64,000 nt of DNA from Eretmocerus hayati (lineage: Eukaryota > Arthropoda > Insecta > Hymenoptera > Aphelinidae). The notes below the pieces were generated by a model. That model saw only the letters and a list, made by a program, of their open reading frames with translations, was not told the DNA's origin and ran no database searches. Position 1 is the stretch's first letter, and each line of letters starts with the position of its first letter. A program made the position numbers and the translations under genes. Below are positions 22,818-35,809 of this stretch, piece after piece. Where the stretch lies: NCBI GenBank assembly GCA_029851415.1, contig CM056742.1, forward strand, positions 13,371,736-13,435,735, given 5' to 3'.

Positions 22818-22952
22818 GTATTCGATACACGGCCGTAAAACTTATTATTCGCATCCTCGTGATGATTCCGACCCTCGCCTGCGGCTCGGGCCGGAAACCC
22901 ATCACTCGAACGCGAAAAAAGTTTTTTCACCTTTGTATCGAAATGTACTAAA
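22818..22952. repeat. Dispersed CCCGAGCCGCAGGCGAGGG hairpin, copy 2 (inverse orientation)
   Basis: The stem GTATTCGATACA...TGTATCGAAATGTAC surrounds GCATCCTCGTGATGATTCCG, CCCTCGCCTGCGGCTCGGGCC and CCCATCACTCG. It is almost identical to the copy at 42159-42296. Confidence 0.75.
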
Positions 22953-23309
22953 ATTTCAAATCGTGTGAAAAAAGTGTTAGAGAATGTATTATTTGCAGAA
23001 ATTTCGAAACTCATCCTGATTTCACGAAATCAGCGTAAAATTACTTAGAAGTCAAATCTCGCAATTTCATAAAAATCAATGATTAATTAACTCGAGACAA
23101 AAAATGACATAGTGAGGTATGTATGTTGAGATTGTTTGTATTAATTCGGCTAGGTGTTCCGCGCGTGAGATCGGAAAATTTGTTTCTTGGGTCTCCCACG
23201 ATTCGTAAAGACAAAGCGCGATCTGCATGAGAAAAAGAAGCCGAGAGTAAAAGAGATGGGTGTACATCGGAACTTCGGTACTGTCACCCTGATGAGTTTA
23301 TGTCCACGC

Positions 23310-23311
<2 letters not shown>

Positions 23312-23385
<74 letters not shown>
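23312..23385. repeat. (GA)n microsatellite, about 74 bp
   Basis: An uninterrupted GA dinucleotide run. The 124-codon minus ORF crossing it is a repeat artefact. Confidence 0.95.
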
Positions 23386-23387
<2 letters not shown>

Positions 23388-24545
23388 GCGCAGTGGAGTC
23401 AAGCATCGGGTATATCGGGTATATCTCAGCTTCGTTGTAAGCGATGGGCCGCAGGTGGGCGCTTGGGCCACATGACCGTCAAGCCTGCGAGGGAGAGCGA
23501 ATGGGTGGCTTATTTTAGAGTATGGGAAAGCGCGTCTTCGAAAATGCATCGACAAGTCGCCACGCGTGGTATATACAAGTTTTCCACGTGTTAGGAGTCC
23601 TCCCTGTGACTTCGACTTTATTGCCGCAACAGCTGCGGCGGTAGAGTCGAATTCACGCGGTGAGCGCCACAAGGTCGGGTTTGAGATGCTTGATCTCTAT
23701 GTGCGGCTACTCTACTGATCTAGGCTTGAGCTTTGACGAGTTGTATTACTTAATGATTGCATGTTTATGAAAATTGTATCACCGGCTACGGGTCGCAGGC
23801 TAAGGGTCGTATAAGCTGCGATGTCCATATATATATATCTGACGTGTTTGGGTAAAATGTGTGTTTGTTTGTAATGTACTAAGAATTGATAACTTCTAAA
23901 AATCTGAATATTTGTTGCAATATGCTGAATATCTACATGAGGTTAAGAGATATATGTACATCTTCGATCTGATATCAACCGATAATAATATGTTCATATA
24001 ATCTTGCAATGTTGACGAATATCGCTACACTGAAAATTCACGATGATTATGTAAAGGACTCAGAGAGCAGATTTTTCTGAAGCATCGCTTGTAAAATCAT
24101 CGATCATTTGAATTTGCATCCAGAGATAAGAAACATCAAATTTGGGTTGTGGGCTATCTTTGCAGTGCACGCCCAGCCCCAGCTCCAGCCCGTGCTTAAA
24201 ATCTAAGTACGTTAGCAATCTGCGAAATTTTGCGCAACAAAAATTGTGATGAATGCTGAGAATTCTCATGATTTTTGGAGTAAAAATTTGCAGGTTCCGA
24301 TCTGTATTTTTGTGGGACAGAAACTCGGGCATGATACTTAATCGTGCGATTTCTCGAGCAAAAATTCAACAATCGGCAGAACAGTATATGTTACAGGCAC
24401 TGCAAAGTATAGCATCAAAGAAAATCTCGTCATCTCGATTTGAATTCATGCGCGAGCCGTGCGCTACGCTGTATTAAAAATCTGTTCTCTGATTTCTATA
24501 TTCGGATTGTAACCGACAAAAGGGGGGCGCCCTTTACCGCTCGGT

Positions 24546-24580
24546 TATAAAAAGGCCGGCTCCAGTGGGCGGCTAGCATT
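24546..24580 (+). promoter_or_regulatory. Possible TATA-box core promoter (solo LTR or orphan promoter)
   Basis: TATAAAAAGG lies in a locally GC-rich patch, with GGCGGCTAGCATTC about 30 bases downstream, where initiation would be expected. A GTTCAATATAATTGTGTC stretch follows about 140 bases later. The arrangement resembles a retrotransposon LTR, but I could not find a matching second copy or ends. Confidence 0.3.
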
Positions 24581-26477
24581 CTTATTTCGATATCTCGTAG
24601 AGTACGATCATATGTACTGTTTGTATCTCAGACTAGATATTAGTTGAAAGATTTGTAATCGATTTGTAACTTGATTTACTGATTTGACTCAAAGTTCAAT
24701 ATAATTGTGTCTATTCTCTACAAATCTCGATTTACTCATACCCAGCCTATAAACTGTCAGTAACACTAGGCTTTCAGTGATTGACAAAAAAAAAGGAAAA
24801 AAAGTAGTAGAAGCTGATATGTCGGTCCAAAAGTCTCAAAAATTGTTTCATATCGCTTGGAATTATTCATTGCGGTTTGTATCAGCAACAGAATTTCGTC
24901 GAAAATGTTTGTCTAAAAACAAAAGATCCCAAAACACCTTTATCTTGTTCTTGCTATTGTAGCCATGATATAATTTTATTCACCAGATCTCTAATTCAAG
25001 ATGAATTTGAAACAACACTAAAAAAGAATTATAACAAAATTTTCAAAATCAAGTATCAAAAATTCATCGCTCGCAAATAATTCAAATCAATTTCACGCAA
25101 AACTCAAATACTTGTACCTGTAAACTCTGAAGCGGCTATACATATATTTCTGATGACAGATGCATTTTATCGAATAATGGGGAAGTAGGAAACAAAATGA
25201 ATATAGAAAAGAACGAGGCAGAAGGGTGAGGTATCCACAATATACATACATTCAGTGCACGCAGTAAGCTCGAAAGTGCAGGGCTTTTGGCACACAAGCG
25301 GACAAGTCTTCTATAAGTACATATACACATGATGAGGTATAGGTGCCCACGAGATATATCGATTGCTGAAAGAGGGCGCCAGCCTCGAGCATATAGCTTG
25401 CAAGCTCTCCTTTTCTCTCACGCAGTGTATCTATACCGGCTGTCCTGTAATGTAGTGATATATACGTTTAAGCTTTCAGACGGACGGAGCTTGCAAGCTC
25501 CCCGCGCCCTAACATCGCGCTATGAGTTTTAAATATTGTATAAAATTGTCATCTTGTGAAGTGTGTTAAATAAGTGAAAATTTTGAGGAAGCCGTCAGAA
25601 ATTGAGGTTTGTACTTGCAAGCTTTTGTTAGAGTTTATTGAACTTGGGGAGGTGCGTAGTATTGAGAGGGTATGTAGGAAAATACATAGTATCCTTGTTT
25701 ATGTTGAGGCTGACCCGGAAAGAGAGATGAGGGTTCAATGACCTCTCTCGTGACTGATTTTCTCGGTTTGGGATTCTATCATATTGTGAGAGTGAGATTT
25801 GTGAGATTTTGTCGTAAAATTGAAACTTTTTTTTTGAGGTGGTAAGGGATGGCAAGTGATTTGGGACTTTTTTCAAATAAAATTTTGACGAATTTTTGAT
25901 AGCTGGCGCGTATTTTGTTGGGCTTGGATTTAGTTGTGTACAGGGTCAAGGACTTGGATGTTTCGATTTCATGGATTTATTGAAAAAATTATTTGTTCTT
26001 GGGAATCATGCATCATTATTGTAGTGGGAGTAGGCAGTGTTGATTTTATCAAATGAAACGGTGCACAGTTTACTTTCGTTTATTGTAAAACTGATGATCA
26101 GGCTGAGCAATTTTTGTCAATTCCTGAGTGGAGTGTTGATGTTCACAATTGAATGCTGATAAGAATAGTAATATTTTCGAATTAAACATAGTTGTTTTAC
26201 GGTCAATAAATTTTTTTCACCGATTTTCGACAGAAGCATCCTTTATATCAATTGGAACATTTAATTTAGGCGATTGGAAGATTTTTTAAATATCAGAGTT
26301 ATCCTATGACTCAAATAATTATTCTTAGATTTCATGTCAGCATGAATCACGGGAGGAAAATAGTGACTAAATTGGCTAACTATTCAATGGAAAAAAAATC
26401 AAAATATTTGGTTCTTGAGTTTTCAGTTGGTATAATTTGCATCTTGTTTGATAAATTTGACTAAATGATTTTCCATA

Positions 26478-27309
26478 CCGTCGACAAGGGTAATTTAGTG
26501 GCGAAAATCGCATTTCCTCCTTAAAACTCGTGTAACTTGAACAAATTGGATCAGAACCGCATTGTATTTGTAGTCAATCGAAAGCTTACAGTTTCATCAG
26601 CTTCCGATTGAAGGGTTGCTAGAGTCCATTTGTCCATTTCTGTATGGAGCTATGAGCACTCAAAGTCATGTCCCAAAGTTGAACCGGTCTGGGGTAACTT
26701 CGGGACATCATACATCGTATAGAAAATTCCACGGTTACCATCAACTGGGGTGACTTTGGGATAAAAATCGGATTGTTCTCCTTGAAACTAAAGTAAGTTG
26801 TATATCTCGCACCAGTTGCATTAGGATTGCATTGTGTCTGTGGTCTATCGAAAGCTCGCAGTTCCAGCTCTCGTTTGACATGTACCATAGTATATTCGAA
26901 CGTCCTTGGTCAGAGTTATAGGCGCTCAAAGTCGTGCCCCATAGTTAACTCGGTTTGCAGAAGAAAACACATTCTTTTCAGTTTTACCCTACAAAATTGA
27001 AACTGGGTGAAAGTATAACAATTGATTCGTCCGGATATGTGTACAGACAAGTGAAACTTAACTCCTTAGCGTCTCGTTACCTTGGAGTCGTCCTGCAAAG
27101 GTCGGAACCACCTGATTCTTCCAATAGACTGTTTGTTGCGTAAAAAACATATTTCTGAAAAAGTCTATTCATCAACGATCACAAAGCTGATGGAGGCCCA
27201 AGACATTATTTGCCTAGCCAACTGTGCGCGATAACCACTCTTTCATGGGTTGTTCCAAAATTGCCCCTGCTTCCCCTCCCCCCCGTCCTAAAGTTACCCC
27301 AGTTGACGG
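26478..27309. mobile_element. TA-flanked terminal-inverted-repeat element, family A copy 2 (832 bp)
   Basis: The ends CCGTCGACAAGGGTAATTT and AAAGTTACCCCAGTTGACGG are TA-bordered. The interior matches copy 1, for example GTAGTCAATCGAAAGCTTACAG here against GTAGTCAATCCAAAGCTTAC there. No transposase ORF is present. Confidence 0.75.
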
Positions 27310-27851
27310 TAGCTTTAAAAAACATTAGATGACACAGTAAAATGCATTTTATTGATGAAAAATTTGGCAAAAGTGTCGAGGCCGAAGTAGAATCCACAAG
27401 CCCTTGGAGGGATGGCATTTTAAAATATTTCAATTTTGGATTTCATCTTTTACAACTCAACAAAATATATAAGGCCTCGTGTCTCATAGTATATGGGCCA
27501 TTTCGGAGCATTTCGACGAATGCCTACACCAGGGGGGGTCTGGAAAAATCCATAAAAATTTTTTTTTCTTTAGTACTATATTAATATGGTACAAAATTTT
27601 TTTTTTTTTCTAAGGCCCCCGTGGGCCCTGGAGCCTATGAAAGGTCCTTTTTAGGCCCCTTTTTAGCCTATTTCCAGAAAATCATAACTCTGACTAGACT
27701 CAACATTTTTGGACGTACCTAGACGCATTTTGTTCCTTGAGACTAGTTCTTTTGAGAAAAATATATTTGTCCAAGGTCGATACTTGAGCCTAGCAACTTC
27801 TAGGAGCTATTGGCTGGGAGCACATTTTAGCGATTTTTGGGCTTACTTCAA

Positions 27852-27977
27852 AGTGATGTAGCTCCCACTAGACATGTGATAGTCGACTTTTACAAGTGGT
27901 CATTTTGAAGGTCTTGAGAAAACCTACAATTTGACCACTGGTAAAAGTCGATTACTGTATCTTTCTGTAGGAGTTAC
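27852..27977. repeat. Imperfect hairpin of about 125 bp
   Basis: The left arm contains AGTCGACTTTTAC then AGTGGTCA. The right arm contains TGACCACTGG, then TAAAAGTCGA. The outer parts GTAGCTCCCAC and GTAGGAGTTAC also pair. Confidence 0.45.
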
Positions 27978-30900
27978 AGTCGTTACAAGCTGAGCAAATT
28001 CGTGAAAATGACAAACTTTGAGCTCAATTTAAAAAAATTGTTTGTTTTTCCTTCGACCTGTGCAACTATGTTTTTCGATACAAATACTACCAATTAGAAG
28101 AATAATCTGGGTGGGATATTGAATTGCCGATTTTATTCAGCCCATTTAAAACACGCTTTTTTGACTTTTTGCTCAAAATGACCTCAAAGGTATGGCTCGC
28201 ATATGCTTCCCTCTGAACTAATGTGCACCAACCTGTGTGAGATTACTCTCCAATGTACCCCCAAATATGTGTGAAAACTTCCGGAGGAAAGCCTCGAGCT
28301 ATATGCGAGCAGGCGGTTCTACTTCATGAGTTGAAAATGAGCACAATTTCGTCTATTTGGGCGCAGGCGAGTGTGAGCGGGATTTCACTCATCCTAGCTC
28401 ACAAATGAGATAAGTGGCTAAAATAGGGATAAGAATATGGTTTTCTGACTCAAAATGACCATCTTAACACGATTTCGGGGTACAACAAAGTTCATGTTTT
28501 GTATCATAGAACCGAATGAAAAATAAGAAAATAATCTGAGACATGGCCTTTTTCTGTAGGTCTGTTTCGCGTGGAATCACTCATATAGCCTTACAGCCAA
28601 CCTGTAAACGACTTATCTATCTTTCATAAGACGAATCAAGTCTTCGAACCCATCAGAGCAAACTCTCGCCAAAGAGTTGGTATCGTACAGCTGGTTCCAT
28701 AATGAATGTACAAGAGTTATACAGTCTCAGATGCGAGGGCGACGAGCGCCGCAACATCTCAGCGATGGCCAGAGGCTGATCACGGGAGAGAAAGTCAGTC
28801 AGTCGTGAAAGTATACCCCACGCGATTCTCGATGATGACTACATCCTCTTCTTCTTATTTTTATTTTCATTTCTCTCGTCTCTTTCTTTCATCTTGACTG
28901 GAATCGAGCTCATTTTCGAACAGCTTTTGGATTAAATACCCACTTATATGTGTGAGAGAGACGATTCATCTCGCGATTTATCTTGCGTAACGATTGTACA
29001 TAATGAGATGAAATTTTTGAGAACGAACCTTTTTGGAAATGCCTTAGAGATAATTAGGCTCTTGGTCTCACTTTTACTTGGTTGAGCGTTGATTGTGTGA
29101 CGTTTTGTTGAGCGATTTTGTAAATTTTTTCAAATTAAGGATGTAGCAATCACAATGATCTATTGAAATCGACACCAATCTTGACTCAGAGCTAAAAATT
29201 CACCTTTGGTTCCCAAAAAATACTCTGACATTGACGAAAACTGTTACGTTTGAGCACTTGCAGAACACTTGATTTTTTTTTCTTTATTTATTTGCCTGGA
29301 TAGGCTGTAGTTTTATTGCAGTATATTTTCATCATTGACATGAGATTCGGTTAACCACTCACATTTTTGTGTGACATTGGTAAAAGTTATCGTGAAATTC
29401 CAGAACCTAGATGCGACCCCTTTCGTGGTTTGTTAAATTTTATTTTCTCCAATAGCTGGCCAGAAGCTTCAAGAACGAGATATTGATACCCCGATAGAAA
29501 TGACAGTTCTTAGCCGACTGGCTAAAATAAGCCATGTTAGGGCTATTCATGTGTTGCCAGGGTAATATTATACAGTCTACATTAGGGCGAAGGGAAGAGG
29601 TAAAAAAATTCATAGTTAGATCATTTTACACAATGATACATTATCATTCATCTCCATACCAAATTGTACTAGAAGCAATTTCCTCAAGCTTTTGCAACGT
29701 GTCTGCAAAGCGACCAGACTAATTCAAGCGAAAATGAAACCCCTATAATTTTACTATCTTGTTCAATGGTGGCCTATCAGAGACTTTGGGCACTTTTTGA
29801 AGCGGAAGTGCGCGAATTTAGTAATTTTTTTTTAATCTAATTCAAAGATTGAAAAGAATCATATCCTGAAAGAAATTTCCAAGTTTTTAAATGAATCAGC
29901 TCTAACAGCAATTCATATGGTTATCACAGCAATACCCTCTTCTCCGTGCGATTCTTTTATGATCACTAAATTCCAATTTTTACCTTCAAATTTTTTCGTG
30001 ATCAGAAGAAATTAGCCCCAATCATTACGCATCATTTGTATTTTTCTTATTTATATTTAGATGCCGAAAGATTTGTTGCTATAAGATCAAGCAAGATACC
30101 ACCGACGTCGAGGTAAAAGAGATGTAATTTAACACTTTCACTGAAAGCACTGCGCTGAGTGCAATGCTCTCCTCGCGCGTTCGAAGAAAAGTTTCGGCAA
30201 GAATGAGTGAATTATTTGATAGCGAACTTGCTTTGCGAAATTGAGTAGAAACAATACAATAGTGGGCTCAAAAATTCATTATCTCATGATAAAATTTTTT
30301 ACACGTTTTGAAAATCGAATGTGAAAATTGTATGACAAATACTTTGCAAAACCAGTTTTTAAGGCGTTTCGGGTGCGTATTTCCTAGCGCGTTGATTAGA
30401 AACTCGTTTCGTTCAAGTGCAATAACCTTGAAGCAGGATCAATTTCTAATCCACGGCATAATATGTTCTATAATACCTTAGATCGTAGAAATATCTTTTA
30501 TCGTTATATACGAGAATTAATTCAAATATTTTCTCTGATCGCCGAATTCATATTTCATGTGATAATATTCAATCATTCACACGATAATTTTTCGTTTCAT
30601 CATACAATCATCCGAAATTGTTGAATTTTTGGACCTTTTTTAGCAACCGTGATATTCTAATATTTCGATGAGAGAAGCCAAGGTCGAATGCATGGACCCT
30701 TGACACGGATTATTCTTTTTTTTTTTTTTTATAATTTCGTTGATGAGAGGAATTATGGGTCTGACATTATTTAAAGCTCTAAGACTTAGGTGGCGAACAT
30801 ATCGAAAATCAAAAAGTTTTCTTCGAAATTTCATAAAAGTATTCATCTCTAGAAGGTTAATTACCTTTTCGTGATTTTTTTTACCATTATTGTCATATTT

Positions 30901-31787
30901 AGACGGAAGCATATTATGCTGTACAAAAATAATTACTTGTCACTCAATCTAACGTTTATGCACGTGCCCACTCATTAATTGACAGTACAGTTATATTATA
31001 TCTTGAATGTGAGCGTACGACAAGTATTTTCCGTTTAATAGCCATTTATTAACTTTTACTCTGGGTATCCGGCAATATTACTACAAATTTGAAAATTTCA
31101 TGGGATTACTTTTTACAAAACATCAAAAATAGCTCGTGATATTTTTGTATCAAATTCCTGGATCAATCAAAATTCTTTAGCCTGAATAAAATTTGAACTA
31201 GGAAAAGTGAAAATTCTGTCGGCCGGAACTAAATTCAGTTTTGACCTTATATTCAGTATTTCGAACAAATTCCCGTTCATTCATGGATCAGGCTTTAGAA
31301 AGTAATCTATTAGTTTCATAATTCCAAAACAAATCAAATCGGAGGAATTCCAATAGAAAATTTTGTCAGGCTGCATCCGGAATAGCTGAATAAACCTTCA
31401 ATCGATTTAAAAAAACCTTTTAGCGCTTTTAGCCCTTACTATTCTTCCACAGTTCAGAACCAATTCTCACTCTAGACGATACGCAAATAGAATTTATCAA
31501 CTTAAAAAAAAAAAACTTACTCATGCAATTCGGATAAGGTGCAAAGATATTGCATACCTTTGATGAAAAGCACTTCACAAAGTCTTTTGAGAGCTTGAAT
31601 TGAAAGTGCCTTGACCCTGCGCTTGAAAAAGTCCGCGCAATACGAAAGTCAAAGCCATCACACAACTGTGAACTGATGCGGTATTAGAGAAAGGTGAGAT
31701 TACTGCGGATCCTCTCTCATACCTCTCAGCTGCTGTGAAACGAGTTCCGTCAATTTTGTGATCCCATACCTTTTACACATACATACA

Positions 31788-31848
31788 ATGACAATAAATT
31801 CAAGATGGATCGAAATTATGTGGCTATGGGTTGCAGTGACGACAACAG
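31788..31848 (+). CDS. Candidate signal-peptide exon of an unidentified gene
   Basis: An ATG opens 20 codons reading MTINSRWIEIMWLWVAVTTT, followed by a GTAGAC donor in phase 1. The composition suits a secretory signal exon. However, no downstream exon could be linked and no upstream promoter is clear, so it may be chance. Confidence 0.2.
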
Positions 31849-33149
31849 GTAGACACTTTCGATCGAAAAAAGTGAAATTTTGCCCATTGTGTGTGAACTA
31901 AGGGGGACCATTTTATCATACCTTCAGCTAAGATTTCGTAACCTTATTTTTATGATTTTTTTTTCGGTTGCCTGGTGAATGATGGATGTATGTGCCACTG
32001 CTACTTAAAAATCGAGTTTGGATAGGCCTGTATACATGCAGAATATCCAGACACTCCGATAATATAGGTTGATAAAAGGAGCAAAAAGCTCAATTTGCAT
32101 TTCGATTTCTCTTCGGATTTTATTCGTTCTAGGTGTGTTGACCCAATCTTATCCAACTCACTTTAGACATGTAATATCGTCATTTTTAAAAACATGATAG
32201 TGATCATCAGCTATACAATGCCTAAATTACAGCTTCCTTAAAATGACCTGATCATGACATAATTAATGATTACTTAAATTTTTAGAATTTCACAAAATTA
32301 AAGATCATAACGAAAATGAGTCAGGTATATGTAAGAATGAAAATGAAAGTTAACTCCCTAACGAAGCGGCGAAAAACGGGTGTAATTTTTTAGCCACTAT
32401 ACGGAAAGAGCCTATTATACTTACCTAGTAGATAGTAGTCGTCGTCGTCGTTTGTGGATGGGACGACTTGACTTTAAAGAAGAGTGTTATCTGTCAAGTG
32501 TAGAGTGTCGTTGTACCCAAGTACTTATATTCTTGTAAGAGCTACATATGTATAGTATGGAATGTAACAAGTACATGCTGATGCCTGGCATAATAGTGCA
32601 CTCATTTTGAGTATATACTACGTATGTACATGGGTGAACCTGTTGCAATGATTAATTAGAATCTCGTAGCACAATAAGTACGTACACGAGTATTTCACTT
32701 TCGCTTTAGAAGCTGGTTAGAGTGAGAGGATATGGTCGACACTTTTTTCCGTCCGCTAGAGCATTTTTTTTGCGAGAATATAGCTAGCTTACACTTATGC
32801 GAGAAGAAGATGAATCGTTTCGACGCATTTTACAGTGCTTCCTCCTGCCATATATGGTCAACTTCCTTATTATATCTCGAGGATTTAGGAAAATTTTTTA
32901 AAAAAAATTTGTATTGATTGTCAGTGACATATAATGGTGACGAGATGTGTCTCAGATTTTCTTTCAAGTCGATTTTTTTTCTTCTTTTTGGATTCAATAC
33001 AGGTCAAAGTATGAACACCTACTTCCGTATAAAAATCTTGAAAAACATTTTGGATACTCTGTACGTAAAAATGGACTTTTTGCACACTTTGACGTTAATT
33101 TACTCACACTTGATCAAAAACTATAGTTTGAGACATGGGAGTAAAAATA

Positions 33150-33240
33150 ATTTTTTCGCATCCTCGTGATGATCTCGACGCTTGCCTGCGGCACGAACTT
33201 GAATCCCATCACTCGGACGGGGAAAAAGATTTTCATGCAA
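33150..33240. repeat. Dispersed GC-tip hairpin, partial copy 3
   Basis: It has GCATCCTCGTGATGATCTCG, then GCCTGCGGCACG and CCCATCACTCGGACG in the family order, but with several substitutions. Confidence 0.6.
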
Positions 33241-33499
33241 TTTTCCGATGTTTGTGTGCTTACAAAATTGCATAAATAATATTTTATTCGAAGCCAAGAC
33301 TAAAAGCGACATTTTCGTTGCCTTACGTTGAAAAATAATTTTCGGTAGGTTTTTTTTTTACTTTTTGTTAGCACCAAATTGTGCCCAGGTACTTGGCTTT
33401 GTTTTCGAGTTACAACGATTTCAGTGACAGAAAATTACATAAATTTCGATAAAACGTACAATAAGAGAATTTAATTGGCGTACCGGATTCCAAAATAGT

Positions 33500-33660
33500 A
33501 TATTTCGGTATGGTTGTAGTAGTAGATTATGCACCACGTTCGTGAGGTTGTAGCTCGGGCTCCTCTGAGCGATTGATTTTCGGCCCGAGCCGCAGACGAG
33601 GGTCTGAATAATCGCTCGGAAGCGGGGAACCTCATGAGTAATGCGCGAATACTATTATAC
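33500..33660. repeat. Dispersed GC-tip hairpin, copy 4
   Basis: The tip is GGCCCGAGCCGCAGACGAGGG, between GAGCGATTG/AATCGCTC and GAGGTT/AACCTC arms. The outer arms ATAGTAT and ATACTAT bracket it. Confidence 0.65.
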
Positions 33661-35020
33661 CGGTTATTCGTCCTAATTCTAAAAAATATCGGACGTCCTT
33701 CACTCGGTAGGAGGTTTTGAGGCACGACGGATATTTCGCCCTTTGTATTCGGGGGAAAACAATCACCGTACCGTAAAACAGCCGGACCTCGTGACGCTCG
33801 TCGTGACGGGAGTACTATACCATTGAAACCGTTACGTCCAACTCAATAGTATAGGCTTACATATTGAGGATTTTGTGTAAATTATTTCTCGATTTTTTTT
33901 GCCACAAGCTAAGTTTGAGACTTTTAAAAAATACCGTAAACCTATGGTTGACTTCGGAACCCGGGTCGACTTTGTGACATTATTGTTATTGTATTTGCTT
34001 TTGATCAGCTCCTTCTACGGCATCTTGCAGGCCTTCAATTGGAAGCTTTTGGATCAACTATAATATAATATGAGCTTACAGAGGGCTCACGAATGAGTCA
34101 ACCCAAAAAGAACGCAAGAATCAAAATAATCTCAGGACCCACCACCGGTGGGTCCTGCCACAGCGAACAAAAACAACTATTAACTACGCATGCGTAGAAT
34201 TTTTGAACTATGGGCTATGAGTTTTGACACTAATTCTTTGATTAACTGGAAAATTTCATTTCAGCTCGACTAGTTGGGAGATACAATTTCATTGATTTCA
34301 ACCAACGTTACATCAGTGACAATGAATTTTGATTGAATTCCTTACAAATTTAGGCACTAAACTAGAAAATAATACTGTATATCGTGATTATGCATAACTT
34401 TTTTCATTATTTCACAGCTGCAATTCGTCTGCTCTCATTCTGATCACGTAAATGATTCAATATCATTATCAAATTATAATTTAGGGCACTGTCAATCATC
34501 GTAAATTGATCTCTGTGATGCGTGATCAAAGGCTCAAGAGTACAGAATGATTGGGGGGGGGGGGCTGAAATATAGCTTGAGAGTAGTCAAAAGTTAAATG
34601 ATGGGGGTCATTGTAGACGATAATTCTCATCTCACTCGATTTTCCGATCAAAAATTGATCGTTCCGAGTCAATTTGAGAACCAAAAATCAACATTTTTGG
34701 AAAAGCACTAACAATATTCCTCTCGATTTTTTTATGCACTCGAGGAGGGCCGATGTCAAAGAGGTATCAGTTCCACGTGACTAGAATTTGTCAACAGTCA
34801 ACAGTGTGAAAATTATTTTAGTATTTCTGCACAAAAGACTAAAGTAAGTTTCGAAGGAACGAGACTGGCTCTACAAATTGGCTTATGCACATGAGAGTAG
34901 ACTTTTCTCATCTCTTGCATCGAGTGTCTTACGGGTAAGGAAAGAGTATAGTTGTAAGTGGGTGGGTGGGGGGGGGGGCAAAGAAAGCTGCATTCGAGCA
35001 GTTAGCGCATAGACGCAAAG

Positions 35021-35809
35021 TACACTACCACTCATAAATTCGTGAACGGTGGACGCACGTTCCGCCTCATTTTGAGAAGCGATATCTCAGACTCTATGTA
35101 TTGTAGGACAATTCTGAAAAAAGCATCCTAAAGAGCAGAAAAAATGCTAACTTTCCAGTGGTTTCGATGATCTCTATCGTTCTTCTCGAAGGTACCAGAT
35201 GCTGGCCGAAAATTCGAAGTCTACGAAAATTTTCACTTTCATTGATACACCTGCAGTTTTGCTGCAAATAAAGATACGGCAATTCTGCAAACGGCATCTT
35301 GTAGAGCAGAAAAAATGCTATGTGTAACCATTTTTTGATTATTTTTTCCGTTCCGCATGTGAGAACATACCAGCTATCAAAACACCCAAAATGATGGTTT
35401 CTGCCGTTTTCCATGCCGATTCCGTTGAAAAACTATCATTTCGGGTGTTTTGACAGCAGTTATGTTCTCACATGCGGAACGGGAAAAATAATCAAAAAAT
35501 GGTTACACATAGCATTTTTTCTACTCTACAAGATGCCGTTCGCAGAATTGCCGTATCTTTATTTGCAGCAAAACTGCAGGTGTATCAATGAAAGTGAAAA
35601 TTTTCGTAGATTTCGAATTTTTGGCCAGCATCTGGTACCTTCGAGAAGAACGATAGAGATCATCGAAACCACCGAAAAGTTAGCATTTTTTCTGCTCTTC
35701 AAGATGCTCTTCTCAGAATTGTCCTACGATGCATAGAGTCTAAGATATCGCTTCTCGAAATGAGACAGAACGTGCGTTCGCTGTTCACGAATTTATGAGC
35801 GGTAGTGTA
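35021..35809. mobile_element. 789-bp near-perfect palindrome (Tc1/mariner-type foldback)
   Basis: Each half is about 390 bp and the halves are inverted copies meeting near 35415 with almost no loop. The ends TACACTACC and GGTAGTGTA carry TA, and the next bases CTCATAAATTCGTGAAC resemble Tc1-type termini. Because the arms mirror each other, both encode the same roughly 106-codon ORF (35094-35414 minus and 35413-35736 plus). These are not supported as genes. Confidence 0.85.

Noticed and set aside
23298..23672. 124-codon minus ORF rich in Ser-Leu
   Set aside because: It is produced by the GA microsatellite.
35094..35736. Two similar ~106-codon proteins, one on each strand
   Set aside because: They are mirror images created by the palindrome. 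No domain or start context supports a gene.
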